From NCBI GenBank assembly GCA_905215345.1, contig CAJMPR010000010.1, positions 1 through 64,000 of the forward strand: DNA of 64,000 nucleotides. The letters are read 5' to 3'. This DNA comes from an uncultured bacterium (GTDB taxonomy: Bacteria; Bacteroidota; Bacteroidia; Bacteroidales; Bacteroidaceae). How positions within the stretch are numbered: the stretch's first letter is position 1; every line of letters begins with the position of its first letter. The position numbers and the translations under genes were made by a program. Positions 33,793-42,713 of this stretch are shown here, piece by piece. Under the pieces are notes generated by a model that was not told where the DNA came from, did not search any database, and was given only the letters and a program-made list of their open reading frames with translations.

Positions 33793-34118
33793 ACTAAAAG
33801 TACCAATACATCATGTATTAACGGAACCGGAGTTCCACAACATCCCAACACAATGGAACCGAGTTCCCCATACGACTGAGCTATGTTCCCAATACGACAA
33901 AAGTAGGCTCCCAATACCACCGAGATAAGTGGAACCATAGAAAGCAATTTGTCATCAAGGATATTAGGAGGGTGTGTTTCTGCAATTCTTAACAGATGGG
34001 CAACGCAAAATAAGGTTTCCCGGTATATTAAGTTATCATTTACTCTATTTATTTTGCCATCTCGTAAAAAATGACGAATTTTGTTCTTTCAAAACAATAG
34101 TAATAAAAACTTAGATAA
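33793..34118. other. 326-bp intergenic region with repeat array
   Basis: No gene is supported. The first half holds the 22-nt-periodic array (33841-33950) and GGAACC/GGTTCC-type pairs. The second half is AT-rich leader to gmd with no perfect TAnnTTTG box. Confidence 0.5.
33841..33950. repeat. 22-nt periodic array downstream of the symporter gene
   Basis: GTTCCCC, GTTCCCA and GCTCCCA start units at 33863, 33885 and 33907, and GTGGAACC starts at 33929, all exactly 22 nt apart. The preceding 22 nt (33841) begins CATCCC. The core is GYTCCCAATACSAC. GGAACC at 33823, 33855 and 33931 and GTTCC words give possible local pairing. Confidence 0.55.
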
Positions 34119-35186
34119 ATGAAGAAAGCTCTAATCTCCGGAATCACTGGTCAGGACGGTTCGTTCCTTGCAGAATTTCTACTACAAAAAGGATATGAAG
34201 TACACGGTATCATGCGCCGCTCTTCTTCTTTCAACACAGGTCGCATTGAACATCTTTACTTTGACGAGTGGGTGCGTGATATGAAACAGAAACGTACTAT
34301 TAACCTGCACTACGGTGATATGACAGACAGCAGTTCACTCATCCGTATTATTCAACAAGTGCAACCGGACGAAATATATAACCTCGCCGCGCAGAGTCAT
34401 GTAAAGGTATCTTTCGATGTACCCGAATATACAGCCGAATCAGACGCGATTGGTACATTGCGTATGCTCGAAGCTGTCCGCATCCTGGGGTTAGAAAAGA
34501 AAACAAAGATTTATCAGGCATCTACCTCAGAGTTATTCGGCAAAGTACAGGAAGTTCCGCAAAAGGAGACTACCCCGTTCTATCCTCGTAGCCCGTACGG
34601 CGTAGCCAAACAATATGGTTTCTGGATTACCAAGAACTATCGTGAGAGCTATGGAATGTTTGCCGTAAACGGTATTCTCTTCAACCATGAAAGTGAGCGC
34701 CGGGGTGAAACATTCGTTACCCGTAAGATTACATTAGCTGCCGCCCGTATCGCACAAGGGTTGCAAGACAAACTATACCTGGGCAACCTTGATGCCCGTC
34801 GTGACTGGGGATATGCTAAAGACTACGTGGAGTGTATGTGGTTGATTTTACAGCATGAAACTCCTGAAGATTTCGTTATCGCTACCGGAGAAATGCATAC
34901 TGTACGTGAATTTGCAACCTTAGCATTCCATGAAGTAGGTATCGAACTACGTTGGGAAGGCGAAGGAGTCAACGAAAAAGGTATCGCTGTAAACTCAGGT
35001 GAGGTGTTGGTAGAAGTAGACCCCAAATACTTCCGTCCTGCCGAAGTAGAACAGCTATTGGGTGATCCGACCAAAGCCAGAACACTGCTCGGCTGGAATC
35101 CTTGCCAGACAAGCTTTAAAGAGTTAGTAAAAATAATGGCTGTTCATGATATGAAGTTCGTGAAGAAACTATATATGCGCTCCTAA
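34119..35186 (+). CDS. gmd: GDP-mannose 4,6-dehydratase
   Basis: A 355-residue extended SDR that converts GDP-mannose to GDP-4-keto-6-deoxymannose, the first step to GDP-L-fucose. N-terminal GITGQDGSFLAEFLLQKGY, MRRSSSFNTGRI, the catalytic STSELFGK and YGVAKQYG, and the NHESERRGETFVTRK loop are diagnostic. GDP-fucose synthase follows 10 bp later. In Bacteroides, GDP-fucose decorates capsules and glycoproteins. Confidence 0.96.
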   Translation: MKKALISGITGQDGSFLAEFLLQKGYEVHGIMRRSSSFNTGRIEHLYFDEWVRDMKQKRTINLHYGDMTDSSSLIRIIQQVQPDEIYNLAAQSHVKVSFDVPEYTAESDAIGTLRMLEAVRILGLEKKTKIYQASTSELFGKVQEVPQKETTPFYPRSPYGVAKQYGFWITKNYRESYGMFAVNGILFNHESERRGETFVTRKITLAAARIAQGLQDKLYLGNLDARRDWGYAKDYVECMWLILQHETPEDFVIATGEMHTVREFATLAFHEVGIELRWEGEGVNEKGIAVNSGEVLVEVDPKYFRPAEVEQLLGDPTKARTLLGWNPCQTSFKELVKIMAVHDMKFVKKLYMRS

Positions 35187-35195
35187 GAATAAGAT

Positions 35196-36272
35196 ATGGA
35201 AAAGAATGCCAAAATATACATCGCAGGACATCGTGGACTGGTAGGGTCTGCCATCTGGAAAAATCTGCAAGAGAAAGGGTACATCAATCTTATCGGTAAA
35301 ACCCATAAAGAACTTGACCTATTGGACGGGGTAGCTGTCCGTCGTTTTTTCGATGAAGAACAACCTGAATACGTTTTTCTTGCAGCCGCATTCGTGGGAG
35401 GTATCATGGCCAACAGTATCTATCGTGCCGACTTCATTTATAAGAACCTTCAGATACAACAAAACGTTATTGGTGAGAGCTTCCGTCACAATGTAAAGAA
35501 ACTGCTCTTTCTGGGTAGTACCTGCATTTATCCACGGGATGCCGAACAGCCGATGAAAGAAGATGTCCTGCTGAGTTCACCATTGGAATATACCAATGAA
35601 CCGTACGCTATCGCCAAGATAGCCGGACTTAAAATGTGCGAGAGTTTCAATCTGCAATATGGCACGAACTATATTGCGGTAATGCCTACAAATCTATACG
35701 GACCTAATGATAACTTTGACTTGGAGCGTAGCCATGTATTACCTGCCATGATTCGTAAAATCCATCTAGCCCACTGCCTGAAGATGAATGATTGGGATTC
35801 CGTACGTAAAGACATGAACCTAAGACCGGTAGAAGGTATCAATGGCAACAATAGCAAAGAAGAAATTCTGGATATACTCTCCAAGTATGGTATCAGTGGA
35901 GAGGAAGTCAAGCTTTGGGGTACGGGAAACCCGCTCCGGGAATTTCTCTGGAGTGAGGAAATGGCTGATGCCAGCGTCTTCGTAATGGAGCATGTAGATT
36001 TCAAGGATACTTATAAACCGGGAGACAAGGACATCCGCAATTGCCACATCAATATCGGCACCGGCAAGGAAATCACAATCCGACAACTGGCCGAACGAAT
36101 CGTGGCCACCACAGGCTATCAAGGCAAGTTAACTTTCGATAGCAGCAAGCCCGACGGAACCATGCGCAAGCTGACTGACCCCGGCAAATTGCATGCATTA
36201 GGTTGGCATCATAAGATTGACATTGATGAAGGTGTGCAGCGAATGTACGACTGGTACTTAGGTAATGCGTAA
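35196..36272 (+). CDS. fcl: GDP-L-fucose synthase (3,5-epimerase/4-reductase)
   Basis: A 358-residue SDR that turns GDP-4-keto-6-deoxymannose into GDP-L-fucose with NADPH. It shows GHRGLVGSAIWKNL, the catalytic GSTCIYP and YAIAKIAGL, and MPTNLYGPNDNFD. E. coli Fcl is about 320 residues. The extra length is an insertion around 190-225 (KMNDWDSVRKDMNLRPVEG onward), which I believe is common in Bacteroidota homologues. The 3' end overlaps the TonB-receptor gene by 8 bp. Confidence 0.95.
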   Translation: MEKNAKIYIAGHRGLVGSAIWKNLQEKGYINLIGKTHKELDLLDGVAVRRFFDEEQPEYVFLAAAFVGGIMANSIYRADFIYKNLQIQQNVIGESFRHNVKKLLFLGSTCIYPRDAEQPMKEDVLLSSPLEYTNEPYAIAKIAGLKMCESFNLQYGTNYIAVMPTNLYGPNDNFDLERSHVLPAMIRKIHLAHCLKMNDWDSVRKDMNLRPVEGINGNNSKEEILDILSKYGISGEEVKLWGTGNPLREFLWSEEMADASVFVMEHVDFKDTYKPGDKDIRNCHINIGTGKEITIRQLAERIVATTGYQGKLTFDSSKPDGTMRKLTDPGKLHALGWHHKIDIDEGVQRMYDWYLGNA

Positions 36273-38661
36273 ACTCTGCTTATTACCCTTATTATTGTCG
36301 GTATTACTCTTGCATATAGGTAATATAGCGGCAATGGCGCCCCCCGCAAACTATCCCGTTCGTGGAAAAGTGATTGATAAAAATTCGCGGCAACCCGTTG
36401 CATACGCTAATGTAATGATAGCAGGTATTCCCGGCAAAGGAGCTTCTTCCGATTCACTCGGACGGTTTCTTATTGAGCAAGTCCCACCGGGTATCTATCG
36501 TTTCGAGGCAAGCAGTATAGGATACACCACTACTTTAACTCCAGAGTACATAGTCTCCGCTTCCACTCCGTTCATTGAAATTGAAATGGAAGAAGATCCT
36601 AACATGCTGACAACAGTCGTTGTTACACCTTCTCCTTTCCGGAGAAGTATCGAAAGTCCTGTCAGCATGCGTGTCATCGGGTTGCAGGAAATTGAAAAAA
36701 GTCCGGGGGCCAACAGGGATGTTTCACGTATTGTACGTGCTTACCCGGGTGTTTCATTTTCTCCTATCGGTTATCGTAATGACCTGATTGTAAGAGGCGG
36801 TTCACCTTCCGAGAACCGTTTCTATATGGACGGTATTGAGATTCCCAATATCAATCACTTTGCTACGCAGGGGGCATCGGGTGGCCCGGTAAGTATTGTC
36901 AATGCCGATTTGATACGCGAAATCACCTTTTATACAGGTGCGTTTCCTGCCAACCGTTCCGGAGCTCTGAGTTCAGTGCTTGACTTCCGTCTGAGAGACG
37001 GTAATCAAGACAAACAAACATTCAAAGCTACTATCGGTGCTTCCGAAGTTTCTTTAAGTGGAAACGGTCACTTCAATAAACGTACTACCTATTTGTTTTC
37101 AGTACGCCAATCTTATCTGCAATTACTTTTTAAAGCCTTGGGACTACCCTTTCTGCCCAACTTCATTGACGGACAATTCAAGATAAGAACCAAACTTTCC
37201 GAACGCGATGAACTGATTATTCTCGGCCTGGCAGGCATAGACAAAATGAAGCTGAATACAGATGAGAAAGGTGAAGATGCGGAATATCTGCTCAGTTACC
37301 TGCCCACTATCCATCAGGAAACTTTCACCGTGGGAGCTACATACAGGCATTATGCGGGAAAACACGTACAGTCCGTCACCTTGAGCCATAACTATCTGAA
37401 CAACCGGAACCTGAAATATCACAATAACGACGATTCTTCCGAAGATAATCTTACATTGCGTCTCCGCTCCATAGAACAAAAGACTACAGCACGTTTTGAA
37501 AATCAAACCCGGCTGGGTCAATGGACTTTGAAGGAAGGCATCGAATTAAATAATTCCATTTATACGAATAACTCCCGCCAACGGTTATTTGGTAATTCCG
37601 ATATATTATCTCTCTATGAGACTTCGCTCAACATCTTCGGTTGGGGAGCTTTCTTTGCTTCCGATTATACTACCAAAGATAATCGTTTTACACTTTCGGC
37701 AGGTATCCGCACGGACGGCAATAATTATAACCGAAATATGAAACAGCTTTGGAAGCAGTTATCTCCCCGGTTATCCGCCTCCTACAAATTTTCAGAACAA
37801 TGGACATTGAACGGAAGTGCCGGACTGTATCATCAGCTACCTCCTTATACCGCATTGGGATATAAAGACAACGAAGGGCTTTATATCAACAGGGGGTTGA
37901 AATATATGCAAGTTCTGGAAAGCAGCATCGGGCTTGACTGGCATTTGCATGACCGGTTCATGATTTCGGCAGAGGGTTTCTTCAAACGTTATAACCGTAT
38001 CCCGCTATCTTTGCAAGACAACATTCCGCTGGCATGCAAAGGCAATGATTACGGTGTGGTGGGCAACGAAGCGCTTTCTTCTACTGCCAACGGCAGAGCA
38101 TACGGACTGGAGACAATGTTTCGATGGCAAGTATCGGGGAAGTTTAATCTTGTTTCTTCTTTCACTCTCTATCGTAGTGAATACCGCAATAATTCTGAAG
38201 CCGAATATATTTCGTCTGCATGGGATAACCGCTTCATACTCAACATGAGTGGTACGTACAACTTGCCCAAACGTTGGAGCATAGGCGGTAAAGTGAGCTA
38301 CATCGGTGGTGCACCCTATACTCCTTATGATGAAGAAAAATCATCCCTCGTAGAAGCTTGGGACGCGAAAGGTCAACCTTATTATGACTATTCGCTATAT
38401 AATACCGGGCGGCTTCCCAACTTTGCACAATTAGACCTGCGTGTAGACAAATCATTCTATTTCCGCCGTTGCATGGTGGGGTTGTATCTGGATATACAGA
38501 ATATCACAGGCAACAAACTCAAGCAGCCCGATGTGATTATGAGTACAGGAATCATAGAAAACCCGTCTGCTCCCGTATCCGAGCAACGGTATAAAATGAA
38601 ATATCTCAAACAGGAAAGTGGTACTGTTCTGCCTACTTTAGGTGTGACCGTAGAGTTTTAG
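36265..38661 (+). CDS. TonB-dependent receptor with carboxypeptidase-regulatory-like domain
   Basis: A 798-residue outer-membrane receptor. A signal peptide (~1-25) is followed by a carboxypeptidase-regulatory-like domain (VRGKVIDKNSRQPVAYANVM, ~30-115) and the TonB plug (SPVSMRVIGLQEIEKSPGAN, GGSPSENRFYMDGIEIPN). A 22-strand barrel ends in aromatic Phe (TLGVTVEF). The C-terminal part mentions NITGNKLKQPD, typical of porin-type TBDTs. No SusD-like lipoprotein follows, so it is not a SusC of a polysaccharide locus; iron or vitamin complexes, or small glycans, are possible. It overlaps fcl by 8 bp. Confidence 0.9.
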   Translation: MRKLCLLPLLLSVLLLHIGNIAAMAPPANYPVRGKVIDKNSRQPVAYANVMIAGIPGKGASSDSLGRFLIEQVPPGIYRFEASSIGYTTTLTPEYIVSASTPFIEIEMEEDPNMLTTVVVTPSPFRRSIESPVSMRVIGLQEIEKSPGANRDVSRIVRAYPGVSFSPIGYRNDLIVRGGSPSENRFYMDGIEIPNINHFATQGASGGPVSIVNADLIREITFYTGAFPANRSGALSSVLDFRLRDGNQDKQTFKATIGASEVSLSGNGHFNKRTTYLFSVRQSYLQLLFKALGLPFLPNFIDGQFKIRTKLSERDELIILGLAGIDKMKLNTDEKGEDAEYLLSYLPTIHQETFTVGATYRHYAGKHVQSVTLSHNYLNNRNLKYHNNDDSSEDNLTLRLRSIEQKTTARFENQTRLGQWTLKEGIELNNSIYTNNSRQRLFGNSDILSLYETSLNIFGWGAFFASDYTTKDNRFTLSAGIRTDGNNYNRNMKQLWKQLSPRLSASYKFSEQWTLNGSAGLYHQLPPYTALGYKDNEGLYINRGLKYMQVLESSIGLDWHLHDRFMISAEGFFKRYNRIPLSLQDNIPLACKGNDYGVVGNEALSSTANGRAYGLETMFRWQVSGKFNLVSSFTLYRSEYRNNSEAEYISSAWDNRFILNMSGTYNLPKRWSIGGKVSYIGGAPYTPYDEEKSSLVEAWDAKGQPYYDYSLYNTGRLPNFAQLDLRVDKSFYFRRCMVGLYLDIQNITGNKLKQPDVIMSTGIIENPSAPVSEQRYKMKYLKQESGTVLPTLGVTVEF

Positions 38662-38718
38662 AAATATTCACCGTCAAACTATTTTCATTGAAAAGTTTGC
38701 TTTCTATATATAAACCCT

Positions 38719-38726
38719 TATATTTG
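38719..38726 (+). promoter_or_regulatory. Promoter of the acyl-CoA ligase gene (TATATTTG with TTTG)
   Basis: A consensus pair: TTTG at 38696-38699, a 19-bp spacer, then TATATTTG. The ATG follows at 38759. Confidence 0.75.
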
Positions 38727-38758
38727 CACAAATTTCAAACAAATGTGCAATTAATATC

Positions 38759-40417
38759 ATGGAACAAAGTTTTATTGCCTTTATAGAAAACAGTATTAAA
38801 AAAAATTGGGACTTGGACGCCCTTACAGATTATAAAGGAGCGACCTTACAATATAAAGATGTAGCCCGCAAGATAGAAAAGCTGCATATTATCTTCGAAG
38901 CAAGCGGTATTCAGAAAGGCGATAAAATCGCTGTTTGTGGACGTAACAGTTCACATTGGGGAGTAACTTTCCTCGCCACACTGACGTACGGTGCTGTTGT
39001 TGTACCCATTCTGCATGAATTTAAAGCAGACAATATTCATAATATTGTCAATCACTCTGAAGCCAAATTGCTATTCGTGGGAGACCAGGTATGGGAGAAT
39101 CTTAACGAAAGTGCCATGCCGCTATTGGAAGGCATCATGTTGATGACAGACTATTCTATCCTCGTATCACGCAGCAAGAAACTGGACTATGCACGCGACC
39201 ATCTGAATGAGATGTTCGGTAAGAAATTTCCCAAAAATTTCCGTATAGAACATATAAATTATCACAAAGACCAACCCGAAGAGCTGGCAGTAATCAACTA
39301 TACTTCCGGAACGACGAGTTATTCCAAAGGCGTGATGTTACCCTATCGCAGTCTGTGGTCGAACACTCAGTTTGCCTTCGATGTACTGCCGTTACAGACA
39401 GGAGACAAGCTCGTATCCATGTTGCCAATGGCACATATGTACGGACTTGCTTTTGAGTTTCTGTATGAATTCTCCGCAGGATGCCACATCTATTACCTCA
39501 CCCGTATGCCGAGTCCGAAGATTATCTTCCAGGCATTTGCCGAAGTAAAGCCGAATCTGGTAATTGCCGTTCCGTTGATTATCGAGAAAATAATTAAGAA
39601 GAACGTTTTGCCAAAACTGGAAACGCCTACCATGAAACTGCTACTGAAGCTTCCATTCATTAATGACAAGATAAAATCGACTGTTCGCGAACAGGTTGTC
39701 AACGCTTTCGGAGGCAACTTTGCCGCCGTCATTGTGGGAGGAGCCGCTTTTAATCAGGAGGTAGAGCAGTTCTTGCGCATGATTGAATTTCCCTATACGG
39801 TAGGTTACGGTATGACGGAATGTGGTCCTATCATCTGCTATGAAGACTGGACACGCTTCAAGCCCGGTTCATGTGGTAAGGCTGCCATACGTATGGAGGT
39901 GAAGATTCTTTCTCCCGATCCGGAGAATATCCCCGGTGAAATCGTATGTCGTGGTCCTAACGTCATGCTAGGTTACTACAAAAATGAAGAAGCCACCGCA
40001 CAGGTGCTCGACAAGGATGGATGGTTACATACCGGAGACCTTGCACTGATGGATGCCGAAGGTAATGTCACCATCAAGGGACGTAGCAAGAACATGCTTC
40101 TCGGTCCAAGCGGACAGAATATCTATCCCGAAGAAATAGAAGACAAGTTGAATAATATGCCTTATGTTGCTGAAAGCATCATCGTACAGCAAAACGATAA
40201 ACTTGTCGGATTGGTATATCCCGACTTTGAAGATGCCTTTGCTCACGGTTTAAACAATGACGACATTGAACGTGTCATGGAAGAAAACCGGGTAACATTG
40301 AATGCCGAACTGCCTGCTTATTGTCAAATCTTCAAAATGAAAATATATCCTGAAGAGTTTGAAAAGACTCCGAAGAAATCCATCAAACGGTTCTTGTATC
40401 AGGAAGCGAAAGGGTAA
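38759..40417 (+). CDS. Long-chain fatty acid-CoA ligase / AMP-binding protein
   Basis: A 552-residue adenylate-forming enzyme. The phosphate loop is YTSGTTSYSKGV (~180), the A5 motif GYGMTECGPIICYEDW, the A7 GDLALMDAEG, and the A8 hinge KGRSKNMLLGPSGQNIYPEEIED. The catalytic Lys region is FEKTPKKSIKRFLY at the C-terminus. It activates a carboxylic acid, most likely a fatty acid, to acyl-CoA via acyl-AMP. The chain length is undetermined. It has its own strong promoter, independent of the fucose genes upstream. Confidence 0.9.
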   Translation: MEQSFIAFIENSIKKNWDLDALTDYKGATLQYKDVARKIEKLHIIFEASGIQKGDKIAVCGRNSSHWGVTFLATLTYGAVVVPILHEFKADNIHNIVNHSEAKLLFVGDQVWENLNESAMPLLEGIMLMTDYSILVSRSKKLDYARDHLNEMFGKKFPKNFRIEHINYHKDQPEELAVINYTSGTTSYSKGVMLPYRSLWSNTQFAFDVLPLQTGDKLVSMLPMAHMYGLAFEFLYEFSAGCHIYYLTRMPSPKIIFQAFAEVKPNLVIAVPLIIEKIIKKNVLPKLETPTMKLLLKLPFINDKIKSTVREQVVNAFGGNFAAVIVGGAAFNQEVEQFLRMIEFPYTVGYGMTECGPIICYEDWTRFKPGSCGKAAIRMEVKILSPDPENIPGEIVCRGPNVMLGYYKNEEATAQVLDKDGWLHTGDLALMDAEGNVTIKGRSKNMLLGPSGQNIYPEEIEDKLNNMPYVAESIIVQQNDKLVGLVYPDFEDAFAHGLNNDDIERVMEENRVTLNAELPAYCQIFKMKIYPEEFEKTPKKSIKRFLYQEAKG

Positions 40418-40433
40418 ATATAGTGATTAACCA

Positions 40434-40590
40434 TTAGTGATTAGCGGGTTGCGCTATGTCTATATTAGGAAGTGTAAAGCTGACCTTTAGAATCGCAGTA
40501 TAGACCTTTAGAACTCTAAAGCTGACCTTTACAGTTTCCAGTCTATTCACCGCACAGCTCACTAATCACTAATAGTTAATCGTTAATCAC
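40434..40590. repeat. Inverted TTAGTGATTAG arms enclosing a 22-nt array
   Basis: ATTAGTGATTAG (40434-40445) pairs with CTAATCACTAAT (40562-40573), and GTGATTAAC just to the left pairs with GTTAATCAC (40582-40590). Between them lie TAAAGCTGACCTTTA-type units with GACC at 40482, 40503 and 40524 (period 21-22). Each AAAG/CTTT pair is a small hairpin. Confidence 0.55.
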
Positions 40591-40598
40591 CATAAAGT

Positions 40599-41888
40599 AT
40601 GAAACGTATCTTACCACTTATATTTCTATCCCTGCTTTCAGCAGGGACTATTTTTGCTCAGTCGGGCAAACAAGCTGCCGCCCAAGAGAAGGCTACAAAA
40701 ACAGAAGCAACGACCGTCAATAAACGGCCATCACGTACGCCACGCACAGATTATGGTCCGGTAGGCGTAAATATCTCCCTTTGGAAAAACATTTCTACCC
40801 AACGCACAGATACCGTAGGAAGTACATGCTTCAACCTCGGACTCTTTTCTGCCATGAATCGTCTGGATGGTCTTGGGATGAACATTCTGGGTGCAGCAGT
40901 AAGCAGGGATATGAACGGGGTGCAAATGGCAGGCATATCTAATATGGTAGGTGGCAGTATGCGTGGAGTTCAGCTTGCGGGTATCACTAATATCAACGGA
41001 AATAACCTCAGTGGTCTGTCCGTTTCCGGACTGGTCGGCATTACAGGAAATTATGCACAGGGGGTTGTTCTTTCAGGTTTAGCCAATATCACGGGAGATA
41101 ACAGTTCAGGCTTTATTGTTGGGGGCTTATTGAATATTACAGGAGAGAAAGCTACCGGTGTACAACTTTCCGGACTTGCCAATATATCGGGTGGTGATTT
41201 CAAAGGTGTCACCGCATCGGGTTTACTGAATGTGGCAGGTGAAGATCTTAAAGGTATACAACTTTCCGGACTTGGCAACATAACGGCAGGAGACATGCAA
41301 GGGATTCAAATATCCGGCTTGGGTAATGTGGCAGGTGGTACGGTCAAAGGAGCACAAATCGCCCCTATAAATGTCGCGGTTCATGCCAAGGGGTTACAAA
41401 TCGGGCTCGTTAACTATTACAAGGAAAGCCTGAAAGGATTTCAGTTGGGATTAGTCAATGCTAATCCTAATACGAAAGTTCAACTCATGCTCTTTGGTGG
41501 TAATACTACAAAAATAAATGTTGCCGCCCGTTTTAAGAACAAATTGTTTTATACCATTCTCGGTGGCGGCTCACACTATCTGGATTTCAGCGACAAATTT
41601 TCGGCTGCAGCTTTCTATCGTGCCGGACTCGAACTACCCATCTACAAACAACTCTTCATTAGCGGTGATTTAGGTTACCAACATATTGAAACCTTCAAAA
41701 ACAAGAATCACGGTTTCCCTGCCCGACTCTATTCTCTACAAACGCGCCTCAACCTGGAATATCGTCTGACTGACCGTGTAGGCGTTTTCGTAACCGGTGG
41801 TTATGGCTGGGATCGTTATTACAATAGAAATGCCAATTATGATAAGGGAGTGATTGTTGAAGGCGGACTTGTGTTGTTTAAATATTGA
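40599..41888 (+). CDS. Exported 16-residue-repeat protein (LA_2272-like surface repeats) with C-terminal barrel-like domain
   Basis: A 429-residue protein with a signal peptide (MKRILPLIFLSLLSAGTIFA) and a basic linker. About eleven tandem 16-residue repeats run over residues ~105-290, for example RGVQLAGITNINGNNL, QGVVLSGLANITGDNS and KGIQLSGLGNITAGDM. Small hydrophobic residues and Gly/Asn at fixed positions suggest a stacked beta-solenoid. The last ~130 residues (AARFKNKLFYTILGG onward) look like membrane beta-strands ending in Tyr. I associate such repeats with the LA_2272 surface-repeat family; the function is unknown. Confidence 0.75.
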   Translation: MKRILPLIFLSLLSAGTIFAQSGKQAAAQEKATKTEATTVNKRPSRTPRTDYGPVGVNISLWKNISTQRTDTVGSTCFNLGLFSAMNRLDGLGMNILGAAVSRDMNGVQMAGISNMVGGSMRGVQLAGITNINGNNLSGLSVSGLVGITGNYAQGVVLSGLANITGDNSSGFIVGGLLNITGEKATGVQLSGLANISGGDFKGVTASGLLNVAGEDLKGIQLSGLGNITAGDMQGIQISGLGNVAGGTVKGAQIAPINVAVHAKGLQIGLVNYYKESLKGFQLGLVNANPNTKVQLMLFGGNTTKINVAARFKNKLFYTILGGGSHYLDFSDKFSAAAFYRAGLELPIYKQLFISGDLGYQHIETFKNKNHGFPARLYSLQTRLNLEYRLTDRVGVFVTGGYGWDRYYNRNANYDKGVIVEGGLVLFKY

Positions 41889-41948
41889 TGAGAAATAAAA
41901 TAAGCGGGCTGAAATAAAGCTCAATAACACTACACATTCATCAAATTA

Positions 41949-42000
41949 ACGAGGCAGTGTCAAAATATAAAAGTCCTATCATATTTTGACACTGCCTCGT
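41949..42000. terminator. Bidirectional terminator with perfect 20-bp stem
   Basis: ACGAGGCAGTGTCAAAATAT (41949-41968) is fully complementary to 41981-42000 with a 12-nt loop. It lies between the convergent repeat-protein and cupin genes and has A/T tracts on both sides. Confidence 0.85.
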
Positions 42001-42063
42001 AAAACTTAATAAGAAAACACACCGTTCAATCTTAAATGTAGAACGCGAATTTCACCTTAACCT

Positions 42064-42519
42064 TTATTTCTTTAGAAAATCAGGGCGCATCGGGCTAAAA
42101 GTGTCAATCAGCACTCCCTCTTCCAGACATACACATCCATGAGGTTTGTCGGGAGTCTTGAATAGGCAATCACCTTCCGACACCACTTTCGTTACCCCAT
42201 CAATCGTAAACTCAAACTTCCCTTTGGCCACATAGGTACATTGGCTCTGATAATGATGATGGGGAGCACCTATGGCACCTTTTTCAAATACCACCTTTAC
42301 CATCATCAACTGCCCATCATACCCCAAGATTTGACGTTTTACGCCTCCTCCAAGATCTTCCCAAGCAACATCCTTGCCGAATACAAATTCTTCACTTCCA
42401 GTTCTTTCCATGTTTTGTTTACATTTAGAGTTGTTCTCACTTCTTTCCTGTGCCTGTACACCTGCAAAGTTCATCAAACAAAAGCAGTATGCAACACCCA
42501 TCAATTTATAACAGTTCAT
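42064..42519 (-). CDS. Exported cupin-domain protein
   Basis: A 151-residue protein with a signal peptide (YCFCLMNFAGVQAQ, cleaved near 24) and one cupin_2 barrel. The metal-ligand motif GAPHHHYQSQCTYVAKGKFE and the second motif GDCLFKTPDKPHGCVCLEEG are visible. The cupin suggests sugar, pectin-derived or other small-ligand binding (KdgF-like cupins act on unsaturated uronates). It is divergent from a GH43/pectate lyase pair, so a role in pectin breakdown is a fair guess but not shown. Confidence 0.82.
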   Translation of the reverse strand: MNCYKLMGVAYCFCLMNFAGVQAQERSENNSKCKQNMERTGSEEFVFGKDVAWEDLGGGVKRQILGYDGQLMMVKVVFEKGAIGAPHHHYQSQCTYVAKGKFEFTIDGVTKVVSEGDCLFKTPDKPHGCVCLEEGVLIDTFSPMRPDFLKK

Positions 42520-42555
42520 AATACATTAAAATGTTTTATTTATTAAAAATTGAAT

Positions 42556-42563
42556 CAAAGATA
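42556..42563 (-). promoter_or_regulatory. -7 box for the cupin gene (TATCTTTG)
   Basis: CAAAGATA on the plus strand reads TATCTTTG leftward, 36 bp before the ATG at 42519. Confidence 0.6.
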
Positions 42564-42713
42564 GCGATTAAAACAGGAACGTAAGCACTACCTACCGAGG
42601 AACAACAATATTTCCACCATTTAAAACAATTAATCGCATAAAATGAAAGGTATACAGCCTGCCCGAATGGAAAAAAAGCATTTATTTTGTACCCTATTCA
42701 AAATCAATTTACT

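Noticed and set aside
41949..42000. Miniature transposable element
   Set aside because: The 52-bp perfect inverted repeat has only a 12-nt loop, no flanking duplication was seen, and it lies exactly between convergent gene ends. A terminator is the simpler reading.
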